From Bacillus albus (GTDB taxonomy: Bacteria; Bacillota; Bacilli; Bacillales; Bacillaceae_G): a stretch of DNA of 64,000 nt. The stretch lies in the NCBI RefSeq assembly GCF_001884185.1, contig NZ_MAOE01000094.1, positions 1 through 64,000 of the forward strand, in the 5' to 3' direction. Below are positions 9,066-16,258 of the stretch, piece by piece; positions within the stretch are counted from its first letter, which is position 1; every line of letters begins with the position of its first letter. A program made the translations under genes and the position numbers. The notes below the pieces were generated by a model. It ran no database searches and had not been told where the DNA came from. It worked only from the letters and a program-made list of their open reading frames with translations.

Positions 9066-9824
9066 ATGTTACAAAAATTCGGTTTCTCACAATATGAAAG
9101 CCAAGCTTATGAAGTTGTCGTATCAAGTAATGAACCACTAGATGCTACAACAATTGTGAAACACTCTGGTGTTCCAAAAGCAAAAATATATGAAGTGCTA
9201 GCACGTCTAATCGATAAAGGGATGGTAATGGATTCTGTTTCAGAAAAGAAAAAGTTGTATACAGCATTACCACTCAAACTAGCAATTGAAAAATTAACGA
9301 CAGAATTTCAATCCAATATTAAAGAATTAGAAACGAATTTATCAAAAAAATCATTTACAGATGACCGTGTGTGGAGCTTAAAAATGCAATCTTCTATTCG
9401 AGTGCAGAGTAAAGAACTCATCGAAGGTGCAAAAAAGTCCATTCTTATTTCAGCTTGGAATGATACTCTTTCTGAATACCTTCCTATACTAGAAGAAAAA
9501 GCAAAACAAGGCGTCCACATCGAGTCTCTTATAGTTGGAAAAGTAGAAACGAATTTAGAAAACATGCATTTTCTAATTCCATCTGAAGAGCCTAACGCAT
9601 TAGAGCGCTATTTACTACTCGTCGTTGACGACCACGAAATTTTATTTGCTGGTGTAGAGCAACAGTCATGGCAAGCAATGAAAACAATGTCACAACCTTT
9701 CGTGAAGTTCTTCATAGAATTTTTCTATCACGACGTTGCACTTGCAAAGATTACCCAGAAACACCATGATCTCTTCATGCAAGATGAGGAAATTAAGAGC
9801 TTGTTGAGGAAGCTGAGATATTAA
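9066..9824 (+). CDS. TrmB family transcriptional regulator
   Basis: 252 aa. The N-terminal winged helix of TrmB type spans about residues 1-75 (LQKFGFSQYESQAYEVVVSS, then VPKAKIYEVLARLIDKGMV). The rest resembles the PLD-like effector domain of TrmB proteins, with SILISAWNDTLSEYLPILEE. TrmB regulators often sense sugars and control transport genes, but no sugar transporter is adjacent here, so the target is unknown. Start ATG 9066 follows a CGGAGGTAACT ribosome binding site. A TATAAT-like -10 lies about 25-30 bp upstream. It is a lone gene, convergent with the TerB-like gene. Confidence 0.85.
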   Translation: MLQKFGFSQYESQAYEVVVSSNEPLDATTIVKHSGVPKAKIYEVLARLIDKGMVMDSVSEKKKLYTALPLKLAIEKLTTEFQSNIKELETNLSKKSFTDDRVWSLKMQSSIRVQSKELIEGAKKSILISAWNDTLSEYLPILEEKAKQGVHIESLIVGKVETNLENMHFLIPSEEPNALERYLLLVVDDHEILFAGVEQQSWQAMKTMSQPFVKFFIEFFYHDVALAKITQKHHDLFMQDEEIKSLLRKLRY

Positions 9825-9850
9825 TACATTACTAAAGTAATTTTTCACAC

Positions 9851-9905
9851 AAAAAGAGCTGTACCAAAAGGTTTTTTCCATCCTCGTTTGGCACAGCTCT
9901 TTTTT
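9851..9905. terminator. Bidirectional terminator
   Basis: AAAAAGAGCTGT ... ACAGCTCTTTTT long hairpin, extended inward by ACCAAA/TTTGG. It serves the TrmB gene on plus and the TerB-like gene on minus. Confidence 0.85.
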
Positions 9906-10416
9906 ATGCTTTCGCTAATTCAATTTTATGTAATTGGTTTTTCGGATGATTTTGATTTGTAAATACAGAACGGTCATTCTTTAATACAATTACTTCAAAA
10001 AATGGCTTAAATCGTTCTTCTGAAATATCAAAGGCTTGTAAAAACTTCCCAAACATCATTTGTTCTTCGCGCTCAGCTTCTCCATCAGAAAGAGACGAGT
10101 CAATTAAGTTAACTAGAATACACATTTTTTGTGCATCTGTAAGAGAAGGTGTTGCTTCTTTTAAAAATGTATCTAAACTATTTTTACGAACATACTTAAT
10201 TGCCTTCTCAAGTAGGTCATCGTTATTTCCACCTACATAAATTGTACCACCTTTATTTTTTCCACCTAAAACAGATAATAACTGTCCTAATTCCTCATTG
10301 TCATACTCTCCATCTGCACCCATCATGTAAAGTAAAGATGTAGCAAATGCAAAATGCGGTTCCATCCCATTTTCTGTACGTGTTTTGTCTCCCTTAAACA
10401 TATCAAATAAACCCAT
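9904..10416 (-). CDS. TerB-like tellurite resistance family protein
   Basis: 170 aa from ATG 10416, chosen because AGGAGGG stands 6 nt before it; an upstream extension to 10473 lacks a ribosome binding site. A short N-terminal MGLFDMFKGDKT is followed by a helical TerB-like domain with acidic residues (SLLYMMGADGEYDNEELGQL and VNLIDSSLSDGEAEREEQM), probably metal-binding. Such proteins are linked to tellurite and general stress resistance through membrane-associated complexes, but single TerB proteins like this have no proven role. No other ter genes are nearby. Confidence 0.82.
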   Translation of the reverse strand: MGLFDMFKGDKTRTENGMEPHFAFATSLLYMMGADGEYDNEELGQLLSVLGGKNKGGTIYVGGNNDDLLEKAIKYVRKNSLDTFLKEATPSLTDAQKMCILVNLIDSSLSDGEAEREEQMMFGKFLQAFDISEERFKPFFEVIVLKNDRSVFTNQNHPKNQLHKIELAKA

Positions 10417-10521
10417 TTGTAGCCCTCCTATATGAAAATACAATCTTCCTAAATATAACAGAAAGCGCCACAAAATAATGTTTCTGTTTTGTAAAATTCA
10501 CACGCAAATGAAGCAGTAATT

Positions 10522-10695
10522 TTACGACTTTTTTTCCTCTTTTATCTCCGTCAACAGCTCAATAATTTTCTCATTTTGCTCTACTTGTTTCTCTGAATTT
10601 TGATAGATGACACGAATCCATCCTAATACAAAAACAACTGCAACTATCGGCAATAGTGCAAGTATTATACCGAATATCGAGAAATTAAACATCAT
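10522..10695 (-). CDS. Small membrane protein with coiled-coil tail
   Basis: 57 aa, beginning MMFNFSIFGIILALLPIVAV. The first methionine (10695) or second (10692) follows a GAGGTGATG ribosome binding site. One membrane segment (about residues 5-28) is followed by a charged helix (YQNSEKQVEQNEKIIELL, then KEEKKS) likely to be coiled coil. It resembles small 'YvlD/phage holin-like' helper proteins only in layout; I do not recognise a family. It lies between the TerB-like gene and the MFS gene, all on the minus strand. Confidence 0.72.
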   Translation of the reverse strand: MMFNFSIFGIILALLPIVAVVFVLGWIRVIYQNSEKQVEQNEKIIELLTEIKEEKKS

Positions 10696-10761
10696 TTACC
10701 CATCACCTCGCTACATACAAATTCTCCACCTCTCTACTAAAACCTGCAAAATTTTACAAAT

Positions 10762-10789
10762 AAAAAAGAACCTATCAAACGATAGATTC
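10762..10789 (-). terminator. Terminator of the MFS gene
   Basis: GAATCTATC / GATAGGTTC stem overlapping the MFS stop codon, followed on the minus strand by six T. Confidence 0.8.
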
Positions 10790-11947
10790 TTCTTTTGCAA
10801 ACTGAGCAGAACGGCCTCTCGTAATCGAGAAAATCGCACAAAGCAGCGCTAATATAATAAAGCCACCGCCTACCCAAGCGTTATATATAACAGATGATTT
10901 TTCAATAACGACTCCGCCTACTGTTGAACCGAGTGCAATTCCTAAGTGAAGGGCAGAGTTATTTAAACTTTGCTGAATACCAGCTGATTCTGGTGCAATT
11001 TCAATTAAATAATTTTGTTGTGCTGGCGAAATCGCCCAGCTCAACATGCTCCAAATTCCCATCATAATAATGAACAGCGGGAATGAGAATGTCATCATCG
11101 GCAATACGAAGATTGCACATGCAAATACGATAATAATCGAAATAATACTTTTCTTCGATCCCCATTTATCAGCGAGCAAGCCTCCAAGTCCGCCTCCAAG
11201 TACCGCTGCAACTCCGAAAATGAAGTAAAATACACTAATCCAATTCGATTCCACATGCATGACATCTTTTAAGAAAGGCGTTAAATATGCATATAGTGTT
11301 AAATGCCCCGTTAAAAATAAAAATGATGTTAACTGTGCACTTACGATTTTTTTATCTTTTAACGTAGCGATTTGCTCTCTTATCGATAACACTGATGTTG
11401 GTGGTACTTTCGTTAAGAATAATGAAATACAAGCAATTGCCATAACTGTTAAGATCGAAATGAGTACAAATGGTGCACGCCATCCATATGCATTTCCGAG
11501 TACAAGGCCAAGCGGTACTCCAAGTACAAGTGAACCACTAATCCCCATGAAGATGATTCCAATTGCACGCGCACGAAAATGTGGTTCTACAACGCTAGAA
11601 GCAAGTGTTACTGACAGTGCAATAATAAGCGAACCACTCGCCGCACAAACAACCCTTGAGAACATTAACATCCCATAATTCATACTACATGCTGAAATAA
11701 TATTTCCGATTAAGAAGATTGATAATGCTCCAATGTATAATTTTTTTCTTTCAAACTTTCCAGTTACCGCTAATAAAACCGGACCTGATAAAGCAAATAC
11801 TACTGAAAATATTGTTATAAGCTGACCAGCTGCACTAATAGATACTCGTAAATCATTGGCAACTAAATCAAGCGTTCCTCCTATAATTAGCTCAACCGTT
11901 CCGACTACGAAAGCCGCGATAGCTAAAATATATACACGAAAATTCAA
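10775..11947 (-). CDS. MFS transporter, DHA1-type efflux (arabinose/drug efflux family)
   Basis: About 390 aa with 12 predicted membrane segments. The frame extends to 12019, but that part encodes an operator palindrome. TTG 11947 (after GGGGAAAG) or GTG 11959 are the plausible starts; the protein then begins MNFRVYILAIAAFVVGTVEL. It has the MFS signature between TM2 and TM3 (GKFERKKLYIG) and TM5 antiporter-like text (GVPLGLVLGNAYGWR). It is probably a proton-driven exporter of a toxic small molecule; substrate unknown. A 42-bp palindrome upstream suggests tight repression by a regulator not encoded nearby. Confidence 0.88.
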   Translation of the reverse strand: MNFRVYILAIAAFVVGTVELIIGGTLDLVANDLRVSISAAGQLITIFSVVFALSGPVLLAVTGKFERKKLYIGALSIFLIGNIISACSMNYGMLMFSRVVCAASGSLIIALSVTLASSVVEPHFRARAIGIIFMGISGSLVLGVPLGLVLGNAYGWRAPFVLISILTVMAIACISLFLTKVPPTSVLSIREQIATLKDKKIVSAQLTSFLFLTGHLTLYAYLTPFLKDVMHVESNWISVFYFIFGVAAVLGGGLGGLLADKWGSKKSIISIIIVFACAIFVLPMMTFSFPLFIIMMGIWSMLSWAISPAQQNYLIEIAPESAGIQQSLNNSALHLGIALGSTVGGVVIEKSSVIYNAWVGGGFIILALLCAIFSITRGRSAQFAKEESIV

Positions 11948-11961
11948 GTCTTTCCCCACGC

Positions 11962-12003
11962 TTTCTATTTTGGTTACTACGACTATAGTAACCAAAATAG
12001 AAA
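11962..12003. promoter_or_regulatory. 42-bp palindrome, candidate repressor operator of the MFS gene
   Basis: Perfect 18-bp arms (11962-11979 and 11986-12003) flank the spacer CGACTA. The inner core reads GGTTACTA / TAGTAACC. It stands 3-15 bp before the likely start codons of the MFS gene and 30 bp after the T-tail of the upstream permease terminator, so it must lie in the promoter or 5' UTR of the MFS gene. Confidence 0.75.
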
Positions 12004-12031
12004 TTGAACACAAGTACAATTTTTTTACAGT

Positions 12032-12060
12032 AAAAAAGGTAGGCGTATTATACGCCTACC
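12032..12060 (-). terminator. Terminator of the amino acid permease
   Basis: GGTAGGCGTA / TACGCCTACC, 3-nt loop, then a minus-strand T-run. Confidence 0.85.
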
Positions 12061-12066
12061 CCTCAA

Positions 12067-13383
12067 TCATGACACTTCATTTTTATTCTTCTTATTTAAA
12101 TACCAATATACCGGAAGTCCAGTAAAGACAATTCCAATTGATAAGAAACAACTTACCGGATCATTGATAATTGCACTACCGATTACAAAGAGTGAACCGA
12201 GAATCGCAACGATTGGTACGATTGGGAATAATGGTACACTGTATGCACGCTCTTTATTCTTATTACGTTTTCTTAAAATAAAGACACCGATAAACGTCAT
12301 TACATAGAAAATATAAATAATGAATACGGAAATCTCAGATAGCTTATTCGGATCACTAATAATCATTAAAATAATTCCTAAAATGATTTCAACAGTAATC
12401 GCATTTGCTGGTGTTTTAAATCTTGGGCTTTCCTTTGCAATAAACTTAGCAAATGGGAGTTGTCCACGTTCTGCCATCGACATCGGGATACGTGGGAACG
12501 TTAAAATCTTTCCATTTAAACAACCGAAAATAGAAACGATAATACCGATACTAATAATTTTCCCACCATATTCTCCAAGTAGCATGCCCGCAGCTGTCGC
12601 TGTTGCATTTTCTCCAAGTTCTACAATTTGCGTTGCTGGTAATACATTTAATAAAGCTAAGTTAATTAACACGTAAGCAGCCGTTACAATTAAAATCCCA
12701 ACTGTCATTGCTTTCGGTAATAACTTTGTTGGATTCTTCATTTCTCCGCCAATCGAAGCAAGTAAAATCCAGCCGTCATAAGCAAATAACGTTGCTAAAA
12801 TTGCCATCCCGATACTTTGATTTTCTGATATCGGCACAACTACGTTAAAGATATCGCTATTTCCTTTCCAAAAACCTAACACGACGATTAATACGATCGG
12901 AATCATTTTCCCGATTGTCGTAACTGTTTGGACGATACCTCCGTATTTTGTTCCCATACTATTTACAACGCCAAGGAACACAACTGTTCCAATTGCGATT
13001 GGTAAATTCCATACTTTATCTAAATAGAAGAAGTTAATCATTAAAGAACTAAAGTATAATCCTAATGTTCCAATAATAGCTGGTCCATAAACAATTGTTT
13101 GCATCCAGCCTGATAAATAACCCCAAAAACTTCCGTAAATCTCCTCTAAATACGTATACAACCCACCATTTTTCGGGATTTGCGCTCCAATTTCAGCTAC
13201 TGTTAAACCACTTGCTAGCGTCAACAGACCACCAATTACCCAAGCAAGAATGGCCATATTAGAACTCCCCGAGTAATCTAATACGCTCCCTGGTTTCATA
13301 AACACACCAGATCCAATAATCGTTCCTACTACGATAGAAAGTGCTACCGTTAAACCAATTTTGTTCTTCTCATCATGATGCAT
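12067..13383 (-). CDS. APC family amino acid permease (SteT-like), T-box controlled
   Basis: 438 aa from ATG 13383 (AGGAGG 9 nt upstream); the longer frame runs into the leader terminator. It has about 12 membrane segments. The LeuT-fold TM1 signature is clear (VVGTIIGSGVFMKPGSV, near residue 20), as is TM3 text GLYTYLEEIYGSFWGYLSGW. It is most like LAT-type exchangers such as SteT (YkbA), a serine/threonine exchanger of B. subtilis. The T-box leader with a probable ACC (threonine) specifier suggests threonine uptake when charged tRNA-Thr falls. Substrate assignment is inference. Confidence 0.9.
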   Translation of the reverse strand: MHHDEKNKIGLTVALSIVVGTIIGSGVFMKPGSVLDYSGSSNMAILAWVIGGLLTLASGLTVAEIGAQIPKNGGLYTYLEEIYGSFWGYLSGWMQTIVYGPAIIGTLGLYFSSLMINFFYLDKVWNLPIAIGTVVFLGVVNSMGTKYGGIVQTVTTIGKMIPIVLIVVLGFWKGNSDIFNVVVPISENQSIGMAILATLFAYDGWILLASIGGEMKNPTKLLPKAMTVGILIVTAAYVLINLALLNVLPATQIVELGENATATAAGMLLGEYGGKIISIGIIVSIFGCLNGKILTFPRIPMSMAERGQLPFAKFIAKESPRFKTPANAITVEIILGIILMIISDPNKLSEISVFIIYIFYVMTFIGVFILRKRNKNKERAYSVPLFPIVPIVAILGSLFVIGSAIINDPVSCFLSIGIVFTGLPVYWYLNKKNKNEVS

Positions 13384-13433
13384 GCTGCGTATCCTCCTTC
13401 CAATCCTAGTGTGATGCAAAAATGAAATAAAAA

Positions 13434-13700
13434 AACACTCCTCCCTAAAAAAGGGACGAGTGTTATATTCGTGGTTCCACCCTTGTTTCAATTCGCAAAG
13501 TAACACACTTCACCAATTTCTCAAGTCTACATAACGGTTTTTGCCGGCAAGCAATTACTAGATGTTCGTTCACTGCTGCAGTTCAGAGGTGGTAATCTAT
13601 TTTTTCGTATTAGGAAGCTCACAGCCAAAGGCCTCCCTCTCTGAGAATCGTAAAAAATTGATCGTGTCCTCATCATCACTTCTTGATGTCGAATTTTGTA
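13434..13700 (-). promoter_or_regulatory. T-box riboswitch, probable threonine specifier (ACC)
   Basis: Minus-strand leader of the permease. Stem I carries CAGAGAG and GGCTGTGAG motifs, then GATTACCACCTCTG. By the pattern codon-purine-C-CTYTG the specifier is ACC (Thr). The conserved T-box AAGGGTGGAACCACG lies at 13470-13484. The terminator AACACTC...GAGTGTT with T-run covers 13434-13464. Uncharged tRNA binding would stabilise the antiterminator and allow permease expression. The same codon-purine-C-CTYTG pattern appears in the metG leader with ATG, which supports the specifier reading. Confidence 0.9.
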
Positions 13701-13844
13701 GTTATTGTTCATTATATTGAATTGTTAGAAAAAATCAATATATTTTTTATATAACATACGAAATATTTCTCTTCTTATATTATAACAGAATTTACGACAC
13801 TTCTCTAATCCCCTAGTATCTTTGGAACAGTGTAGCGATAAAAA

Positions 13845-13896
13845 ATTATATCGGCGATTTTCGAAATATATCGATTTACCAACAAAAAACGACAAT
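13845..13896 (+). repeat. Repeat locus A: one 21-bp unit plus 31-nt cap
   Basis: Unit 13845-13865 (ATTATATCGGCGATTTTC and 3 more) followed by a 31-nt cap 13866-13896 that starts ATATATCGATTTACC and ends CGACAAT. The cap has the same length and a closely matching sequence at loci B (18844-18874) and C (43843-43873). It lies downstream of the secreted repeat-protein gene. Confidence 0.75.
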
Positions 13897-13900
13897 AAGT

Positions 13901-13931
13901 AAGAGGAGACTTTCTAAAAAAAGTCTCCTCA
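13901..13931 (-). terminator. Strong hairpin downstream of the secreted repeat protein
   Basis: GAGGAGACTT / AAGTCTCCTC, 10-bp arms with an A/T-rich loop. It has no clear T-run after the stem, so it may protect the 3' end rather than terminate. A second small hairpin (CTTTCG / CGAAAG) sits at about 13944-13965. Confidence 0.5.
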
Positions 13932-13976
13932 CATACATATACCTTTCGGTTGCCCACACGAAAGATACGACTTCAT

Positions 13977-14780
13977 TTAATTGTTTAAAAACTTGTGATG
14001 CGGAAGATCCACATTCAACGCCTCTAATTGTTTCTTTTCATTCTCTAAAATCGCTTTTGCTTTTGTTTTTGTTGCCTCATCTAATCCTGCAAACATGTCT
14101 TCATGTTTCTCTTTCTCTGGAAGTTTCACACCTAGTTTTGTTAATTCTTCTTTTGCTTGCTTATGTGTTAATTCCCCGGACTTTTCCTGTTCAAAAATAG
14201 ACTTTGCTTTTTCCTTTGTTGCTTCATCTAAGTTAGCAAGTATGTCTTTATGCTTACCCTTCTCTGGCATTTTCACGCCTAATTTCGTTAATTCCTCTTT
14301 TGCTTGTTCACGTGTTAATTTGCCGGATTTCTCTTGCTCTAAAATTGATTTCGCTTTTTCTTTTGTTGCTTCGTCTAAGCTAGCAAACATATCTCCATGT
14401 TTACCCTTCTCTGGCACTTTCACGCCTAACTTCGTTAATTCCTCTTGCGCTTGTTCACGTGTTAATTTACCGGATTTCTCTTGCTCTAAAATTGATTTCG
14501 CTTTTTCTTTCGTTTGATCATCTAATCCCGCAAACATATCTTTACGTTTTTCTTTCTCTGGAAGCTTTACACCTAGCTCCTCTAACTGTTTCTTTGTATC
14601 GTCCATAATCGTTTTTACTTTTTGTTTTGTAGCGTCATCTAAATCTTTTTTCGCCGTTTTTGTCGCTTGCTCAGCTACGGGAGTATTCGTTGCTGCAAAT
14701 GCCGGAATGCCGACTCCTCCAATGATTCCGAATGATAACGCACCTGCAATCGCTAAATACCCAACTGTTTTCTTCTTCAT
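13977..14780 (-). CDS. Secreted tandem-repeat protein, unknown function
   Basis: 267 aa with a signal peptide (KKKTVGYLAIAGALSFGIIG, cleavage near AFAA). The mature part is built from about three complete 49-residue repeats and two partial ones. Each has the core LDEATKEKAKSILEQEKSG, then LTREQAKEELTKLGVK and PEKGKH. Repeats are nearly identical in DNA too (147-bp period), a sign of recent expansion or homogenisation. They are helical, highly charged and Lys/Glu-rich, resembling secreted DUF2680-type proteins. There is no sorting signal or membrane anchor. Start ATG 14780 follows AGGAGGAAATTTCCT. Unit number may vary between strains. Confidence 0.82.
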   Translation of the reverse strand: MKKKTVGYLAIAGALSFGIIGGVGIPAFAATNTPVAEQATKTAKKDLDDATKQKVKTIMDDTKKQLEELGVKLPEKEKRKDMFAGLDDQTKEKAKSILEQEKSGKLTREQAQEELTKLGVKVPEKGKHGDMFASLDEATKEKAKSILEQEKSGKLTREQAKEELTKLGVKMPEKGKHKDILANLDEATKEKAKSIFEQEKSGELTHKQAKEELTKLGVKLPEKEKHEDMFAGLDEATKTKAKAILENEKKQLEALNVDLPHHKFLNN

Positions 14781-14875
14781 AGGAAATTTCCTCCTTCATA
14801 CTTCTAATGCATGTACACTTTCGTATACAAAGCCTATAGTAATGTCGGTTTCTTAAAATTTCCTTAACGATTTAA

Positions 14876-14907
14876 ATAAAAAACACCGCTCATCCCGAGC
14901 GGTGTTT
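14876..14907 (-). terminator. Terminator of yidC
   Basis: AAACACCGCTC / GAGCGGTGTTT hairpin with a minus-strand T-run, directly after the yidC stop codon. Confidence 0.88.
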
Positions 14908-14909
14908 CT

Positions 14910-15692
14910 CTATGCTTTTTGTAATTGTAATTCTTCACGTTCCATTATTCTTCTTAATACAATTGTTTGTGTCATTGTAAATAAATTACCTGTTATCCAG
15001 TACAACACAAGTCCTGATGGCGCCGCAAATCCCATAAATAAAATCATTGCTGGCATCATAATTTGTTGCATTTTCATCATCTGTACTTGTTCTCCAGGTG
15101 TAACGTTAGATTGGAAAACTTTCATCTGAATAAATGTCGTTAACGCTGCGATAATCGGTAATATATGATAAGGATCTGCATGTCCTAAGTTCACCCATAA
15201 AAACGAAGATGTGCGAATCTCTTCTGTTCGGCTAATCGCATAATACAAAGCAGAGAAAATCGGCATTTGTATTAATAGTGGCCAGCAACCAGCAAGTGGA
15301 TTCCAACCGCCTGACTTCATTAGTTCTGACATTTCTTTTTGATACTGCTTTTGTTTTTCTAGATCTTTACTTACATCACCGTGTTTTTTCTTTAGCTTCT
15401 GTAATTCAGGTTGCATTTTTTTCATTTTCGCTTGGCTACGATATTGCGAAACAGCTAATGGAATCATTGCTGAACGAATAACGAGCGTCATAATAATGAT
15501 AGCAATCCCGAAGCTAGCTCCCGGTATATGATGAGCAACAAATTGAATCATATACGAGATTGGATATACGAAATAATGATCCCAAATTCCCGTACTATGT
15601 GCATCAATTGGGGCTGCATTACTGCAACCAGATAAAACAAAAACAAGTAATAATGATAAACTAACGAGCACAGCTCGGTATGATTTTAACAT
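14910..15692 (-). CDS. yidC: Membrane protein insertase YidC/Oxa1 (YqjG/YidC2-like lipoprotein)
   Basis: 260 aa from ATG 15692, which lies 7 nt after GGAGG; ATG 15698 overlaps that site too closely. It has a lipoprotein signal with lipobox LSGC (SLLLVFVLSGCSN), then five membrane segments typical of Gram-positive YidC. The conserved hydrophilic-groove Arg is in IMTLVIRSAMIPLAVSQ, and a charged coiled coil (KMKKMQPELQKLKKKHGD) follows TM2. YidC inserts and folds membrane proteins with or without SecYEG. Its ribosome binding site is partly paired in a hairpin with the end of the upstream 94-aa ORF, the mifM-yidC2 layout of B. subtilis. Expression is thus probably induced when insertion capacity drops. 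Confidence 0.94.
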   Translation of the reverse strand: MLKSYRAVLVSLSLLLVFVLSGCSNAAPIDAHSTGIWDHYFVYPISYMIQFVAHHIPGASFGIAIIIMTLVIRSAMIPLAVSQYRSQAKMKKMQPELQKLKKKHGDVSKDLEKQKQYQKEMSELMKSGGWNPLAGCWPLLIQMPIFSALYYAISRTEEIRTSSFLWVNLGHADPYHILPIIAALTTFIQMKVFQSNVTPGEQVQMMKMQQIMMPAMILFMGFAAPSGLVLYWITGNLFTMTQTIVLRRIMEREELQLQKA

Positions 15693-15702
15693 GTTCATTC
15701 CT

Positions 15703-15735
15703 CCAATGTTTCGTAATTATTTAGCGAAACATTGG
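15703..15735 (-). promoter_or_regulatory. Hairpin sequestering the yidC ribosome binding site
   Basis: CCAATGTTTCG (encoding the last residues PMFR of the upstream ORF) pairs perfectly with CGAAACATTGG, whose final GG is the start of the yidC GGAGG. There are 11-bp arms and an 11-nt loop that contains the upstream stop codon. A ribosome stalled near the end of the upstream ORF would open the stem and expose the site. Confidence 0.85.
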
Positions 15736-16005
15736 TGTATACGGACCGACCTCGTCATTCTCTTCACTTGATTCTTGTCTGCGTACAGAACGAATCATTC
15801 CATATTTATAAAAAATAGAGAAAAGCGGTACATTACCAGTACCCTCTTCACATGTATTAACTAGTTTAAAGGCTCTTTGTCTACCGCTTGATGCTTGCTG
15901 ACGCACAAAGCGAGAAACGTTAGCAAGGAAGAAAACTTCTAATAAACAAAGTGCTGTCGTTACAAACGATATATATATAATTGCATCCTGCAATAAAAAT
16001 TCCAT
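15721..16005 (-). CDS. MifM-like regulatory nascent-chain sensor upstream of yidC
   Basis: 94 aa; B. subtilis MifM has 95. One N-terminal membrane segment (AIIYISFVTTALCLLEVFFL, about residues 8-30) is followed by a basic linker and a C-terminal stretch YGMIRSVRRQESSEENDEVG. Basic/hydrophobic residues followed by an acidic cluster resemble the MifM arrest region (RITTWIRKVFRM, then DEEDAG) in layout, not in close sequence. Like MifM it directly precedes a second YidC and its last codons form a hairpin with the yidC ribosome binding site. Expected role: its own membrane insertion is the sensor; failure prolongs translation arrest and switches on yidC. Arrest itself is inferred, not shown. Confidence 0.72.
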   Translation of the reverse strand: MEFLLQDAIIYISFVTTALCLLEVFFLANVSRFVRQQASSGRQRAFKLVNTCEEGTGNVPLFSIFYKYGMIRSVRRQESSEENDEVGPYTPMFR

Positions 16006-16258
16006 CGCTTCACATCCTTAATAAGGTCATTTTAGCACATTCGGCAAACATTCTCTATTTCCTTTTATCGTCAAAAAAAGTATTTTGCATATTTTCTCAA
16101 GAAAACAATAATTAAGAAACATTGTATTCGCTTTCTTTAGTATATTCACACACATCAATGAATAGGCTTGATTTGTTAGAAATTTATAAAATTTTTGCAT
16201 TATAATAAAACTATTGCCAGTTTTTGAAAAAACCTTTATTCTCTTCTTGTAATCAAAA

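Noticed and set aside
13527-13712. 61-codon minus-strand ORF
   Set aside because: It lies entirely in the T-box leader of the permease and has no ribosome binding site.
14095-14517. 140-codon ORF antisense to the secreted repeat protein
   Set aside because: A by-product of the repetitive coding sequence on the minus strand.
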